DNA of 64,000 nt from AC-49 sp963766605 (GCA_963766605.1 CAVYAT010000007.1:1147514-1211513); one strand, 5' to 3'; positions 28,373-38,069 are shown, counted from the stretch's first letter. The notes: generated from the letters alone by a model not told the origin. Numbers and translations are program-made.

Positions 28373-29450
28373 TCGAGGACCATCGCGGCGATGTGCTGCT
28401 CGTCGGCAGCCTGCCGTTTGACACGGCCGAAGAGGCCATCAGCTCCGCCGCCGAACATCTGGGCGACCATCTGCCGGCGTTCGGCGACGGCGAGGTCGGC
28501 CCGCGCAAGATCTGGATCGGCTTCCTGCCGATGACGATCTACTCCAAGCACCCGCGCTCGAGACGCTGCGTGCGCCCGAGGGCGGCGTCCCGCGGCCACA
28601 TCACGAGGAGATCTACGAGGCGGCCTTCCTGTTCGGGATCAAGCCGGGCGAGGATCTGCGCTTCGAGACCACGAACTACGGTCCGATCGCCGTCGAGTCC
28701 TACGAGGTCTTCAAGCGGCTGCGCGACGAGGGCATCGTGCCCGAAGGCGTGCGCTTCCAGGTCACGTTCCCCGGGACGGGCAGTGCGATCTCGTACTTCT
28801 TCCAGGAGTCCGACTGGCCCGCCGCCCACGCCGCCTACCACGACGCGATCCGCCGCGACATCGAGCTGATCCTCGAGCACGTGCCGGCGGAGGATCTGCA
28901 GATCCAGTTCGACCTCGCACAGGAGTTCGTCGACATGGCCGGCGGCGACGCGCGCGGCATCGCCGACTGGCCCGAGGCGACGCTGGAGGAGAAGATCCAG
29001 CGCCACGCGGCGACGCTGCCCGAGCTCGCGAAGAGCGTGCCGGACGGCGCCCGCCTCGGCTTCCACTGGTGCTACGGCACCTGGGGCGGCTGGCCGATGA
29101 AGGACATGGCCGACCTGGGCCTATGTGTGCGGATGACCAAGGAGGCGATCGCGCGCATCGACCGCCGTGTCGACTACGTCCACATGCCGGCCCTCAAGCA
29201 CCCCGAGCCCGAGTTCTTCGCGCCGCTGGCCGAGCTCGACGGCGAGGACATCAACGTCTACCTGGGGATCATCCACCACACCGACGGTGTAGAGGGCTTC
29301 CGCGAGCGCATGCAGATGGCCCGCCGCTATCGCGACACGTTCGGGATCGGCTCGGTGTGCGGCTACGGGCGGGTCGACCCGGCGGAGCTGCCGAGCATCC
29401 TGGCCATCCATCGCGACTGCGCCGCGGAGCTGCGCGGTGTGACGGCCTAG
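28369..29450 (+). CDS. MetE C-domain-like zinc protein (subtype B, frameshifted)
   Basis: About 360 residues. It opens with VLLVGSLPFDTAEEA and AFGDGEVGPRKIWIG, the same N-terminal pattern as the proteins at 1421 and 31532. The frame changes near 28555. The later part has RLGFHWCYGTWGGW (zinc H-x-C), YVHMPALKHPEPEFFAPL and GSVCGYGR (third ligand C). Its start overlaps the cyclase stop. The repeated pairing of MetE-like genes with ring-cleavage genes suggests a pathway step rather than methionine synthesis. Confidence 0.7.
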
Positions 29451-29452
29451 GC

Positions 29453-30746
29453 GTGTTCCCCGACGGCACGCGCTTCCTCAAACCGCCGGGGCCGCCGGCC
29501 GAACAGGCGAGCCCGGAGGTCCGCCGCCGCGTCGAGTCGATGCTGGAGGAGATCGAGCGCGGCGGGATCGACGCGGTCCGCCGGTTCTCTCGCGAGCTCG
29601 ACGGCTGGGATCCCGAGAGCTTCGTCGCGACCGAGGAGGACTTCGAGCGCGCATCAGCGAGCCTGGGCGACCGGCTCAAGGAGCACATCGGCTTCGCCCA
29701 GCAGCAGATCGGGTCCTTTGCCCGCGCGCAGCGGGCGACGCTGCGCGACCTCGAGGTTGAAACGCTGCCGGGGGTGGTTCTCGGCCACCGGCACATCCCC
29801 GTCGGGACGGTCGGCGCCTACGTCCCGGGCGGCCGTTATCCGATGCTCGCCTCGTCGTTCATGACGATCCTCGTGGCCAAGACCGCGGGCGTGGAGAGCG
29901 TCATCGGCTGCGCCCCTCCGCAGCGCGAAGGCGGCGTGCACCCGGCGATGCTCTACGCGATGTGGACGTCGGGCGCCGACACCGTGCTGTCGCTCGGCGG
30001 CGTCCAGGGCCTGGCGGCCATGGCCTTCGGCCTCGTCGAGGGAATCCCACCGGTCGACATGCTGGTCGGGGCGGGCAACGCCTACGTGGCCGAGGCCAAG
30101 CGCCAGCTGTTCGGCCGCGTCGGCATCGATCTGCTCGCCGGCCCGACCGAGGTGCTGGTGATCGCCGACGAGACGGCCGACCCACGACTCGTCGCGGCCG
30201 ACGTGCTCGGCCAGGCCGAGCACGGGCCGACCTCCGCGGCCGGCGTGATCGCCATCGGCAGAGAGCGTCGCCGCCGCCGTGGCCGAGCAGGTCGCGGACC
30301 TGCTCGGCAGCTGGCCGACCGCCGACATCGCCGGGCAGGCCTGGTCCCGGCACGGCTGGATCGCCGTCGCCGCCGACGACGACGAGGCCATCGCCCTGGC
30401 CGATGTCGCCGCCAACGAGCACCTCGAGGTCCACGTCGCGCCGGACAAGCTCGACGACTACCTCGCGCGGCTGCGCAACTACGGCTCCCTGTTCCTCGGC
30501 GACCAGGCGACCGTGGCCTACGGAGACAAGGCGGTGGGCACCAACCACGTCCTGCCCACGAACCGCGCGGCCCGGTACACCGGAGGGCTGTGGGTCGGCA
30601 AGTTCCTCAAGACCTGCACCTGGCAGCGCCTGACCGGCGAGGGCACCGCGACGATCGCGCCCGCGGTGGAGACGATCTGCGAAGCGGAGCACTTCGCCGG
30701 CCACGGACTGACCGCGACGATGCGGCTCCAGCGCCTGACGTCGTGA
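29453..30746 (+). CDS. Histidinol dehydrogenase-family NAD-dependent dehydrogenase (frameshifted)
   Basis: About 431 residues, normal for HisD. It has VGTVGAYVPGGRYPMLASS, VLSLGGVQGLAAMAFG, DLLAGPTEVLVIADE and, after a one-base insertion near 30260, GTNHVLPTNRAARYTGGLWVGKF. No histidine-biosynthesis genes are nearby. Catabolic HisD homologues such as sulfopropanediol-3-dehydrogenase oxidise an alcohol to an acid, and a similar role is likely here. The GTG start follows the previous stop by 2 bp. Confidence 0.82.
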
Positions 30747-31504
30747 GCGAGTGGACGCTCGCCGGCAGCGTCGCGCTGATCACCGGCGCGGGACGCGGTC
30801 TGGGCCGCGGATGCGCGCTCGCGCTGGCCAAGGCCGGGGCGACGGTCGTCTGCGCGTCCCGCACGGGTACCGAGGTCGAGGCGGTGGCCGAGGAGGTCGC
30901 GGCGGCCGGCGGGACCGCGTTCGCACGGGTGACCGACGTCACCGACGAGGCCGCGGTGGAAGAGCTCGTCGCTGCGGCCGCCGCACTGGGCGACCTGCAC
31001 GTGCTCGTCACGGCCGCCGGCACCAACCGGCCGGGACCGTCACGCGACTACCCACTGGAGGACTGGGACGCGATCTTCGCCGTCAACGTCCGGGCGACCT
31101 TCGCGGCCTGCCGCGCATTCGGCGCCACGCTCCTCGATCGGGGGGCGGCCGGCAGCATCGTCACCTTTTCGTCGCAGATGGGCACGGTCGGCTACCCCGG
31201 CCGTGCCGCCTACTGCGCCTCCAAGCACGCGGTCGAAGGGTTGACGAAGGCGCTGGCAGTGGAGTGGGCGCCCCAGGGCATCCGGGTCAACGCGGTGGCG
31301 CCGACGTTTGTGCTGACGCCGCTGACCGAGGAGTACCTGACCGACGAAGCGTTCCGCGCCGAAGTGCTCGAACGCAGGTTGCCGACCGGACGGCTGGCGA
31401 CGGTCGACGAGGTGGCGGGCGCCGTCCTGTACCTGGCGAGCGAGACCGCCGGCAGCGTGACCGGCCACGTCCTGCGGGTCGACGGCGGCTGGACCGCATG
31501 GTGA
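30743..31504 (+). CDS. SDR-family oxidoreductase
   Basis: An intact 253-residue classical short-chain dehydrogenase. TGAGRGLG (residues 14-21) binds the cofactor, S143/S144 with Y157-x3-K161 form the catalytic set, and VDGGWTAW is the usual C-terminus. GTG start in a GTGA overlap with the HisD-like gene. It probably oxidises a secondary alcohol on the same intermediate. An SDR beside a MetE/EaCoMT-like gene recalls 2-hydroxypropyl-CoM dehydrogenases, but that parallel is speculative. Confidence 0.88.
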   Translation: MSEWTLAGSVALITGAGRGLGRGCALALAKAGATVVCASRTGTEVEAVAEEVAAAGGTAFARVTDVTDEAAVEELVAAAAALGDLHVLVTAAGTNRPGPSRDYPLEDWDAIFAVNVRATFAACRAFGATLLDRGAAGSIVTFSSQMGTVGYPGRAAYCASKHAVEGLTKALAVEWAPQGIRVNAVAPTFVLTPLTEEYLTDEAFRAEVLERRLPTGRLATVDEVAGAVLYLASETAGSVTGHVLRVDGGWTAW

Positions 31505-31531
31505 CAAACGACAAGGCGAGGAGGACCAGGC

Positions 31532-32578
31532 ATGGCTGACGCGATGCTGGTGGGCAGTGCAAACGTCGATGACGCCGAGGAGCTGTTCCGGCTGATCGGC
31601 GAGACGAGCCCGCAGACGTTTGCGCGGATCCCCGACGGGGAGCGCGGCCGGCGGCGCAACTGGCTGGCGGCCCAGGGGCCGTTCCTGGCCAGCAACGACA
31701 CGCTCGAGGCCGTCGACACCGGCCCGAACCGCTACGGCTCGCGCGGCCAGGTCGGCAAGCGATTCCAGCCGAAGGACGGCGTGCGGTTGGAGGATGTCGA
31801 GCTCGATCTGCCCTATGCCGAGGACGCGGCGGACTCGTTTGCGACGTTCCGCGAGCTGCAGCATGACGGCCTGCTCCCGGAGGGACTGCGCATGCAGGTC
31901 TGCATGCCTACCGCCATGGCGACGTGCCTGGCGTTGATCGCCCCTGACGTCCAGCGCGACATGTTGGCCGTCGTCGAGCGCGCGCTCGGCAGACAGGTCG
32001 ACGGCATCCTCGCTGCGTTGCCGCACGACCGGGTGGCGATCCAGTGGGACGTGGCGGCGGAGTTCATGCACATGGAGCTGGCCGGCGGGTCGACCTTCTC
32101 GCAGGACGAGATCGTGGCGGCACTCGCGCGGCTCGCCGCGTTGGTGCCCGAAGACGTCGAGTGCGGCTTTCACCTCTGCTACGGGGACGCGCCGCCGGAG
32201 CCGGGCAGCAAGGGCAAGCACTTCGTCGAGCCCGCGGACGCGGGGCGCCTCGTGGCGATCGCCAACTCGGTGGCCGCGGCTGCCCCTCGCCGCGTCGACT
32301 GGATCCACATGCCGGTGCCGATCGGCCGCGACGACGACGCCTACTTCGCTCCTCTCGCGGACCTGCGTCTCGCGCCGGGAACCCGGCTGTATCTCGGGCT
32401 TGTGCACGAGGAGGATGGGATCGAGGGCGCGCAGCGGCGAGCCGCCACCGCGGCGAAGTTCGTCACCGGCTTCGGCGTGGCCACGGAATGCGGAATGCAG
32501 AACGAGCCGCGGGATGCGCATCCGAAGATTCTCCAGATTCAGCGCGACCTCGAGCTGGCGTGGACGACCTCGGACTGA
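31532..32578 (+). CDS. MetE C-domain-like zinc protein (subtype B)
   Basis: An intact 348-residue protein. Opening MLVGSANVDDAEELF and ARIPDGERGRRRNW. Zinc ligands H214 and C216 are in CGFHLCYGD and C320 is in VATECGM. HMPVPIGRDDDAYFAPL is nearly the same as in the protein at 1421, showing close paralogy. GAGGAGG at 31519 supports the ATG. The next gene, an APH-like kinase, overlaps its 3' end by 19 bp. Confidence 0.75.
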   Translation: MADAMLVGSANVDDAEELFRLIGETSPQTFARIPDGERGRRRNWLAAQGPFLASNDTLEAVDTGPNRYGSRGQVGKRFQPKDGVRLEDVELDLPYAEDAADSFATFRELQHDGLLPEGLRMQVCMPTAMATCLALIAPDVQRDMLAVVERALGRQVDGILAALPHDRVAIQWDVAAEFMHMELAGGSTFSQDEIVAALARLAALVPEDVECGFHLCYGDAPPEPGSKGKHFVEPADAGRLVAIANSVAAAAPRRVDWIHMPVPIGRDDDAYFAPLADLRLAPGTRLYLGLVHEEDGIEGAQRRAATAAKFVTGFGVATECGMQNEPRDAHPKILQIQRDLELAWTTSD

Positions 32579-33531
32579 TCGACGCGACGCGGTTGCCTGC
32601 CTATCTACGCGGCCTGGGCATCGCACCGGTCGACGGCGAGGTTCGCGCGCGGTCACTCGGCGGCGGAATCTCGAATGTCGTGCTGCTCGCGGAGTGGGAC
32701 GGCGAGGCAGTCGTCGTCAAGCAGCCGCTGGCTGAACTTGCGGTCGACGACGTGTGGACGTTCGACCGCGATCGCGTCTTCATCGAGCGTGACTGCATGG
32801 CGATCCTCAGCCAACGGCTGCCCGGCAGCACTCCCGCGGTGGTGTTCTCCGACGACGAGCGCTTCGTCTTCGGGATGACGGTCGCGCCACCGGGCGGCAC
32901 GGTCTGGAAGGAAGAGCACGACGCCGGGGTCGCCGATCCGGCGCAAACCGAGCTCGCGGCCGAGCTCCTTGGGCGACTGCACGCTGTGACCGCAGGCGAC
33001 GAGGCCCTCGCCACGCGGTTCGACGCTTCGTGGCCGCTCATTCAGGGCCGCGTCGACCCTTACCACCGGACCGCGGCCTTGGCGCACCCCGAGCTCGCCA
33101 AGTTGATCGAGACGGAGGTCGAGCGGTTGCTGTCCACGCGCCGCTGCCTTGTGCACGGCGACTATTCACCGAAGAACCTGATCGCCTATCCGGATCGCAT
33201 GCTGATGCTCGACTTCGAGGTCGCGCATTGGGGCGATCCAGCGTTCGACGTCGCGTTTCTCCTCGCCCTGGTTCTACTCGACGGCATGCGCCACGACGAC
33301 GCCGCGTTCTTCGCTGAGGCGCGGCGGTTCTGGCACGCCTACCAGCGGACGGCGGGCGCCGCCGCGGCCGAGGACGCGGCGGTCGTCGCTGAACTCGGCT
33401 GCATCGTCCTCGCGCGCATCGACGGCAAGTCGCGCCTGCCGCTTTCTCCGACGGTCCAGGAGCGCGGTCGCGCTCACGCCCGCCGGCTGCTGACCGACCG
33501 CCCCGACCTCCTGGAGGCGCTGACGCCATGA
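32560..33531 (+). CDS. APH-like small-molecule kinase
   Basis: A 323-residue protein of the aminoglycoside phosphotransferase/choline kinase fold. A nucleotide-binding loop (SLGGGISNVVLLAEW) and a lysine strand (AVVVKQPLAEL) are followed by the Brenner motif VHGDYSPKNLI with the catalytic Asp, and MLDFEVAHWGDPAFD with the metal Asp. It is followed in a 4-bp overlap by an enolase-like gene. It may phosphorylate a hydroxylated catabolite. Antibiotic resistance is less likely in this operon. Confidence 0.8.
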   Translation: MDDLGLIDATRLPAYLRGLGIAPVDGEVRARSLGGGISNVVLLAEWDGEAVVVKQPLAELAVDDVWTFDRDRVFIERDCMAILSQRLPGSTPAVVFSDDERFVFGMTVAPPGGTVWKEEHDAGVADPAQTELAAELLGRLHAVTAGDEALATRFDASWPLIQGRVDPYHRTAALAHPELAKLIETEVERLLSTRRCLVHGDYSPKNLIAYPDRMLMLDFEVAHWGDPAFDVAFLLALVLLDGMRHDDAAFFAEARRFWHAYQRTAGAAAAEDAAVVAELGCIVLARIDGKSRLPLSPTVQERGRAHARRLLTDRPDLLEALTP

Positions 33532-34799
33532 CCACCATCGCGTCCGTGCTCGGTCGCGAGATCCTCGACTCCCGCGGCCGGCCCACGGTCGAGGCCGAGC
33601 TCCAGCTCTCCGATGGGACGGTGGTCTCGGCCAGCGTGCCCTCGGGAGCGTCGACCGGTCGCCACGAGGCAGTCGAGCGCCGCGACGGCGATGCCGCGCG
33701 CTACGGCGGGCTCGGAGTGCTCGGTGCAGTGGGAGCTGTCAACGGTGAGATCGCCGAGGCGCTCGTGGGCGCCGAGCCCGAACAGCGACGGGTCGACGAC
33801 GCGCTGATCGCGCTCGACGGAACCGCGAACAAGTCGCGTCTCGGCGCCAACGCAATCCTCGCCGTTTCGCTCGCGACCTCCCGGGCCGAGGCGGCGCTTC
33901 GCGGGGTGCCGCTGTGGCGGTCGCTGGCCGGAGACGGGCCGGTGGCTCTTCCGATGCCGATGGTCAACATCGTCTCGGGTGGCCTGCACGCCGGGCGTCA
34001 GCTCGACTTCCAGGACTTCCTGGCCATCCCGGCCGGTGCCGACACCTACTCACAGGCACTGGAGATGGTGGTCGCCGTGCACCGCGCCACTGGCGAGCTG
34101 CTCGCTGAGCGCGGGCTGACCACGCTCAGGGCCGATGAGGGCGGCTTTGGGCCGCCGCTGGCCGGCCACGACGAGGCGCTCGAGCTGCTGGACGCCGCGG
34201 TCGAGCGCGCAGGGCTGCGGCTCGGCGATGACGTGGTCTACGCGCTTGACGTTGCCGCGACGCACTTCTTCGACGGCGGCGCATACCGCCTGGCGTCCGA
34301 GGACCTGACGCTCAGTGCCGGGGAGCTCGCGGGCTACATCGGCGAGCTGGCCTCGGCGCACCCCGTGGCGTCGGTCGAGGATCCACTGGCCGAGGACGAT
34401 TGGGTCGGGTGGCAGGCGTTCACCGGCGAGCTCGGTGACCGCTTGCAGATCATCGGTGATGACCACTTCACGACCAACATCGTTCGGCTCGAACGGGGCA
34501 TCGCCGACAAGACCGCCAACGCCGTCCTCGTGAAGATGAACCAGATCGGGACGATCTCCGAGACGCTCGACGTCGTGGCCCGGGCCAAGGAGGCCGGACT
34601 GCGCACCGTCATCTCGGCACGGTCGGGGGAGACGGAGGACCCCGCTCTCGCCGACCTTGCGGTGGGCTGCGATGGCGGCCAGATCAAGATCGGTTCGATC
34701 ACGCAGTCCGAGCGGCTGGCCAAGTACAACCAGCTCCTACGTATCGAGCAGGCGCTGGGCGACGACGCGCGTCTGGCTCCGTGGGGTCGCGGTGCTTAG
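33528..34799 (+). CDS. Divergent enolase-family protein
   Basis: A 423-residue protein of full enolase length. The catalytic loop SGASTG (residues 39-44), H154, E204, metal ligands D241, E284 and D311, Lys K336 (LVKMNQIGT) and K387 (GQIKIGS) are kept. Two normally invariant positions differ: the QEF motif reads QDF (D163), and the phosphate-binding SHRSGE motif reads SARSGE (A364). Together with its place between a kinase and a dehydrogenase, this suggests a substrate other than 2-phosphoglycerate. It is unlikely to be the housekeeping enolase. Confidence 0.83.
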   Translation: MTTIASVLGREILDSRGRPTVEAELQLSDGTVVSASVPSGASTGRHEAVERRDGDAARYGGLGVLGAVGAVNGEIAEALVGAEPEQRRVDDALIALDGTANKSRLGANAILAVSLATSRAEAALRGVPLWRSLAGDGPVALPMPMVNIVSGGLHAGRQLDFQDFLAIPAGADTYSQALEMVVAVHRATGELLAERGLTTLRADEGGFGPPLAGHDEALELLDAAVERAGLRLGDDVVYALDVAATHFFDGGAYRLASEDLTLSAGELAGYIGELASAHPVASVEDPLAEDDWVGWQAFTGELGDRLQIIGDDHFTTNIVRLERGIADKTANAVLVKMNQIGTISETLDVVARAKEAGLRTVISARSGETEDPALADLAVGCDGGQIKIGSITQSERLAKYNQLLRIEQALGDDARLAPWGRGA

Positions 34800-35724
34800 G
34801 GTCTTGGTCACCGACTACACGTGGGCCGACACGAGCGTCGAGGCCGCGGTGCTGGCCGAGGTCGGCGCAGCGCTGGTGCACGCGGCGACGGGGGAGGAGG
34901 ACGAACTCGTCGAGCTCGTGGGCGACTGCGAAGGCATCCTGACGTGCTTCAAGCGCGTGACTCCCGCCGTCGTCCGTGCCGGGAAGCGGCTGAAGGTCGT
35001 AGGCCGATACGGCATCGGCACCGACAACATCGCGGTCGACGTCGCGACCGAGCTCGGGATCCCGGTCACGAACGTTCCCGAGTACTGCTCCGACGAAGTC
35101 GCCGAGCACGTTCTCGCGCTGCTCTTCTCCCTTGTCCGCGGCGTGCCTCGCTACGACCGCGCGGTCCGGGCGGGCGACTGGTCGCTGGCGCCGGGCCTGC
35201 CGACGCGGCGAATCGCCGGCATGACGCTGGGCATCGTCGGCCACGGTCCGATCGGCCGGGCGGTCGAACAGCGCGCGCGGGCGCTGGGTATGGAGGTCCT
35301 CGTGCACACCCGCAGCGGCGGCGTCCCACTGGCCGAGCTCGCCGCCCGCTCCGACGTCGTCACGCTGCACGTGCCGGCCACGCCGGACACCGAGCGGCTC
35401 GTCGACGCCGAGTTCCTTCGCTCGATGAAGCCGACGGCGTACCTGATCAACTGCGCCCGCGGCGCCGTGGTCGATCAGGACGCGCTCGTCGAAGCGCTGA
35501 CCCGCGGGACCATCGCCGGCGCCGGCCTGGACGTCTTCGTCCCGGAGCACCTGGCGGCCGACCATCCGCTGCTGGCCCTCGATACCGTCGTCGCCACGCC
35601 GCACACCGCCTTCTACTCCGAGCAGTCAATCGCCACCCTCGCGCGCCTTGCCGCCGAGAACGTCGCAGCGGTCCTCGCCGGCCGGCGACCCGCCAGCGTG
35701 GTCAACCCGGAGGTCTACGGGTAG
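34792..35724 (+). CDS. Phosphoglycerate dehydrogenase-like 2-hydroxyacid dehydrogenase
   Basis: About 310 residues. VGRYGIGTDNIAVD precedes the NAD motif GIVGHGPIGRAVE. Catalytic Arg is in NCARGAVVD, an acidic residue in DVFVPEHL, and His in ATPHTAFYS. No regulatory ACT domain is present. The GTG at 34792 overlaps the enolase stop; the longer upstream reading lies inside enolase and was discarded. It would act on a 2-oxo acid made by the kinase/enolase steps. Confidence 0.85.
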   Translation: MLRVLVTDYTWADTSVEAAVLAEVGAALVHAATGEEDELVELVGDCEGILTCFKRVTPAVVRAGKRLKVVGRYGIGTDNIAVDVATELGIPVTNVPEYCSDEVAEHVLALLFSLVRGVPRYDRAVRAGDWSLAPGLPTRRIAGMTLGIVGHGPIGRAVEQRARALGMEVLVHTRSGGVPLAELAARSDVVTLHVPATPDTERLVDAEFLRSMKPTAYLINCARGAVVDQDALVEALTRGTIAGAGLDVFVPEHLAADHPLLALDTVVATPHTAFYSEQSIATLARLAAENVAAVLAGRRPASVVNPEVYG

Positions 35725-36673
35725 TGCCCGACCGGCCGCTCGCCGAACTCGGACACGTCGCGCACATCGGTCACGTCGAGCTCCTGACGCCTCGACTGAG
35801 CGAGAGCCTCGCGTTCTTCACCCAGATTCTCGGCATGGAGCAGGTGGACGCTGACGACGCCTGCGCCTATCTGCGGGGCTACGGCGACTACCAGCGCTGG
35901 ACGCTGAAACTGACCGCCAGCGAGGAGGCCGGAATCGGACGCGCTCGCGCTTCGCGCGAGCAGCGAGCAGGCTCTGCAGCGACGAGCCAAAGTGCTCACC
36001 GACAGCGGACCGATCGACGGCTGGTCCGACGGCGACCACGGGCACGGCCCGGCGTTCGGGTTCCGCGATCCCGAGGGACACGCGTTCGAGCTGTACTTTG
36101 CGACGGTCCGCCAGAGCACTCCCGGCCGGCGTGGCCAAGAACCGCTACGGACGACGAGGCGATACCCCGGGCGTGGGGGTCAAGCGATTGGACCACGTCA
36201 ATCTGTTCGCGCGCGACGTGCAGGCGAACAGGTCGTTCGCCCAGCAATACCTCGGCTACCGCCTGCTCGACAGCGTCCTCGATGACGCGGGCCGCGAAGA
36301 GGCCGCGTTCATGACGCGCACGATCGCGCCGCTGGAGCTGGTGTACGTGCGGGACGCGCCGCACCGCGTCGGCCGACTGCATCACCTGGCGTTCTGGGTC
36401 GACAGCCGAGAGGACGTCCTTCGTGCAGCCGACGTGTTCGTCGATCACGGCGTCGCGATCGAAGCAGGGCCCGCGCTGCACACCGTCGGCTCGAGCTTCT
36501 TCCTCTACGCCATCGAGCCGGGCGGCAACCGGATCGAGATCACCACCGGCGCCGATTTCGTCTTCGACCCAGACGGCCCACCACGCGTCTGGACTGCGGC
36601 GGAGCGACGCCGCGGCATCGGGTGGGGACTGCAGTTTCCCGACACCTGGAAGACCTACGGGACACCGGAATGA
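35724..36673 (+). CDS. VOC-family extradiol dioxygenase (frameshifted)
   Basis: Two VOC modules. The first reads VAHIGHVELLTPRLSESLAF, continuing in a second frame at GPAFGFRDPEGHAFELYFAT. The catalytic module reads RLDHVNLFARDVQANRSF (Fe His), RLHHLAFWVDSRED (Fe His) and NRIEITTGADFVF (Fe Glu). Shifts lie near 35940 and 36115. It starts with GTG on the previous TAG and overlaps the P450 start. It probably cleaves a catechol-like ring. Confidence 0.82.
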
Positions 36674-37914
36674 CAGCACGCGCTAGCTGCCCCGTCGATC
36701 ACGCATTCGACCCGTTGAGCGCTGACTACCTGCGCGACCCGGCCGCGGTGCTCTCGGCGATCCCGATCGATGAGCAGCCTGTGTTCTTCGCGCCGTCGAT
36801 CGACATGTACGTCGTCACCCGCTATGCCGATGTCGAAGCGGTCTTTCTCGATCCGGACCGTTACTCGGCCGCCGCCGCGCAGCTGCCGATCGTCCCCCTT
36901 GTAGCCGAGGCCCAGAAAATCCTGCTCGACGGCGGCCACAAGCCGCAGCCGTCGATGGTCAGCCTCGACCGCCCGGCACACACCCGGCTGCGTGAGCCCA
37001 CGGCACGTGCACTGACGCCGCGCCGGGTCGCGGAGATGGAGCCGCGAATCCGTTCGATCACCGCGTCGCTGCTGGATCGCGTGACTGAGGGTGAGTCGTT
37101 CGACCTGGTCGAGAGTCTCACGTTCCCACTGCCCGCCTCGGTGGTGTTCTCGTTCATAGGGGTCCCGGAGGCGGACTGGCCCAAACTGCGTGCGTGGAGC
37201 GGCTCGCGGGCGTCGCTCGCGTGGGGGCGGCCGACGCCCGAAGAGCAGGTGGACCACGCGCGCAACATGGCCCTCTACCGTCGCTACCTCCGTGAACTGG
37301 TCGCGGCGAAGACGCGGGCGCGCGGGGACGACTTCGCCTCGGCGCTGCTCGACATCCACGACGAGGATCCTGACGGGCTCACGCACGAGGAGATCGCATC
37401 GATTCTCTTCTCGCTGAGCTTCGCCGGCCACGAGACCACGAACAACCTCATCGGGAACACCGTTCGCCTTCTACTCGAGGACCGCTCCCGCTGGGAGCGC
37501 CTGCTGAGCGAGCCCGAGCTCATTAGCGGCGCGGTCGACGAGGTTCTGCGCTTTGACCCCTCGGTCGTCGTCTGGCGCCGCCTGACGACGCGCCCGACAG
37601 TGCTCGGCGGGGTTGAGATACCCGCGGGGGCGAAGCTGTTCCTCTGGCTCTTCGCCGCCGGTCGCGACGCGTCGGTCTTTCCCGATCCGCACGTGTTCGA
37701 CCCCGAACGTCACAACGCGAGGCGCACACTGGCCTTCGGGCGCGGGATCCATTTCTGCGTCGGGTCGGCTCTCGGCCGGCTCGAGGCCACGGTCGCTATC
37801 GAAGAGCTCCAGCGGCGCTTCCCGACGCTGGAGGTGGTCGCGGGGTCTGAGGTCCCGTATCACCCGAACATCTCGTTCCGCGGTCCACAGCATCTCTGGG
37901 TCCGAGCGGCTTAG
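36670..37914 (+). CDS. Cytochrome P450
   Basis: An intact 414-residue bacterial class I P450. The oxygen-binding I-helix motif AGHETT is at residues 252-257, EVLR (ExxR) at 291-294, and the haem-binding FGRGIHFCVGSALGR holds C363. It needs ferredoxin and a reductase, neither of which lies in the window. It is the last gene before the att-like repeat. O-demethylation or hydroxylation of the substrate is plausible. Confidence 0.93.
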   Translation: MTARASCPVDHAFDPLSADYLRDPAAVLSAIPIDEQPVFFAPSIDMYVVTRYADVEAVFLDPDRYSAAAAQLPIVPLVAEAQKILLDGGHKPQPSMVSLDRPAHTRLREPTARALTPRRVAEMEPRIRSITASLLDRVTEGESFDLVESLTFPLPASVVFSFIGVPEADWPKLRAWSGSRASLAWGRPTPEEQVDHARNMALYRRYLRELVAAKTRARGDDFASALLDIHDEDPDGLTHEEIASILFSLSFAGHETTNNLIGNTVRLLLEDRSRWERLLSEPELISGAVDEVLRFDPSVVVWRRLTTRPTVLGGVEIPAGAKLFLWLFAAGRDASVFPDPHVFDPERHNARRTLAFGRGIHFCVGSALGRLEATVAIEELQRRFPTLEVVAGSEVPYHPNISFRGPQHLWVRAA

Positions 37915-38012
37915 TTGGCCCGAGCTGGTCCGGCTGAGGCAGTCGAGCGAAAGGGCAGCGCGTGCGCTCCGCACTTGACGGGGAAATCGCCTTCGGCCGA
38001 CCGGTCGTCGAC

Positions 38013-38069
38013 GGGGTCCAATCCGGGGTCCAATGTGAGCGCACCAGTCCACACCTGAGGTAATCTCAG
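38013..38069. repeat. Element end B: GGGGTCCAA pair and 15-bp inverted repeat
   Basis: GGGGTCCAA at 38013-38021 and 38025-38033, a 12-bp period, is followed by CTGAG-GTAAT-CTCAG, a perfect inverted repeat at 38055-38069. The order matches element end A at 1161-1226. No gene is visible from 37915 to 38185. Confidence 0.55.

Noticed and set aside
29453..30746. Histidine biosynthesis hisD
   Set aside because: The fold is HisD but no other his gene is nearby and the gene is embedded in a catabolic operon, so the symbol was not assigned.
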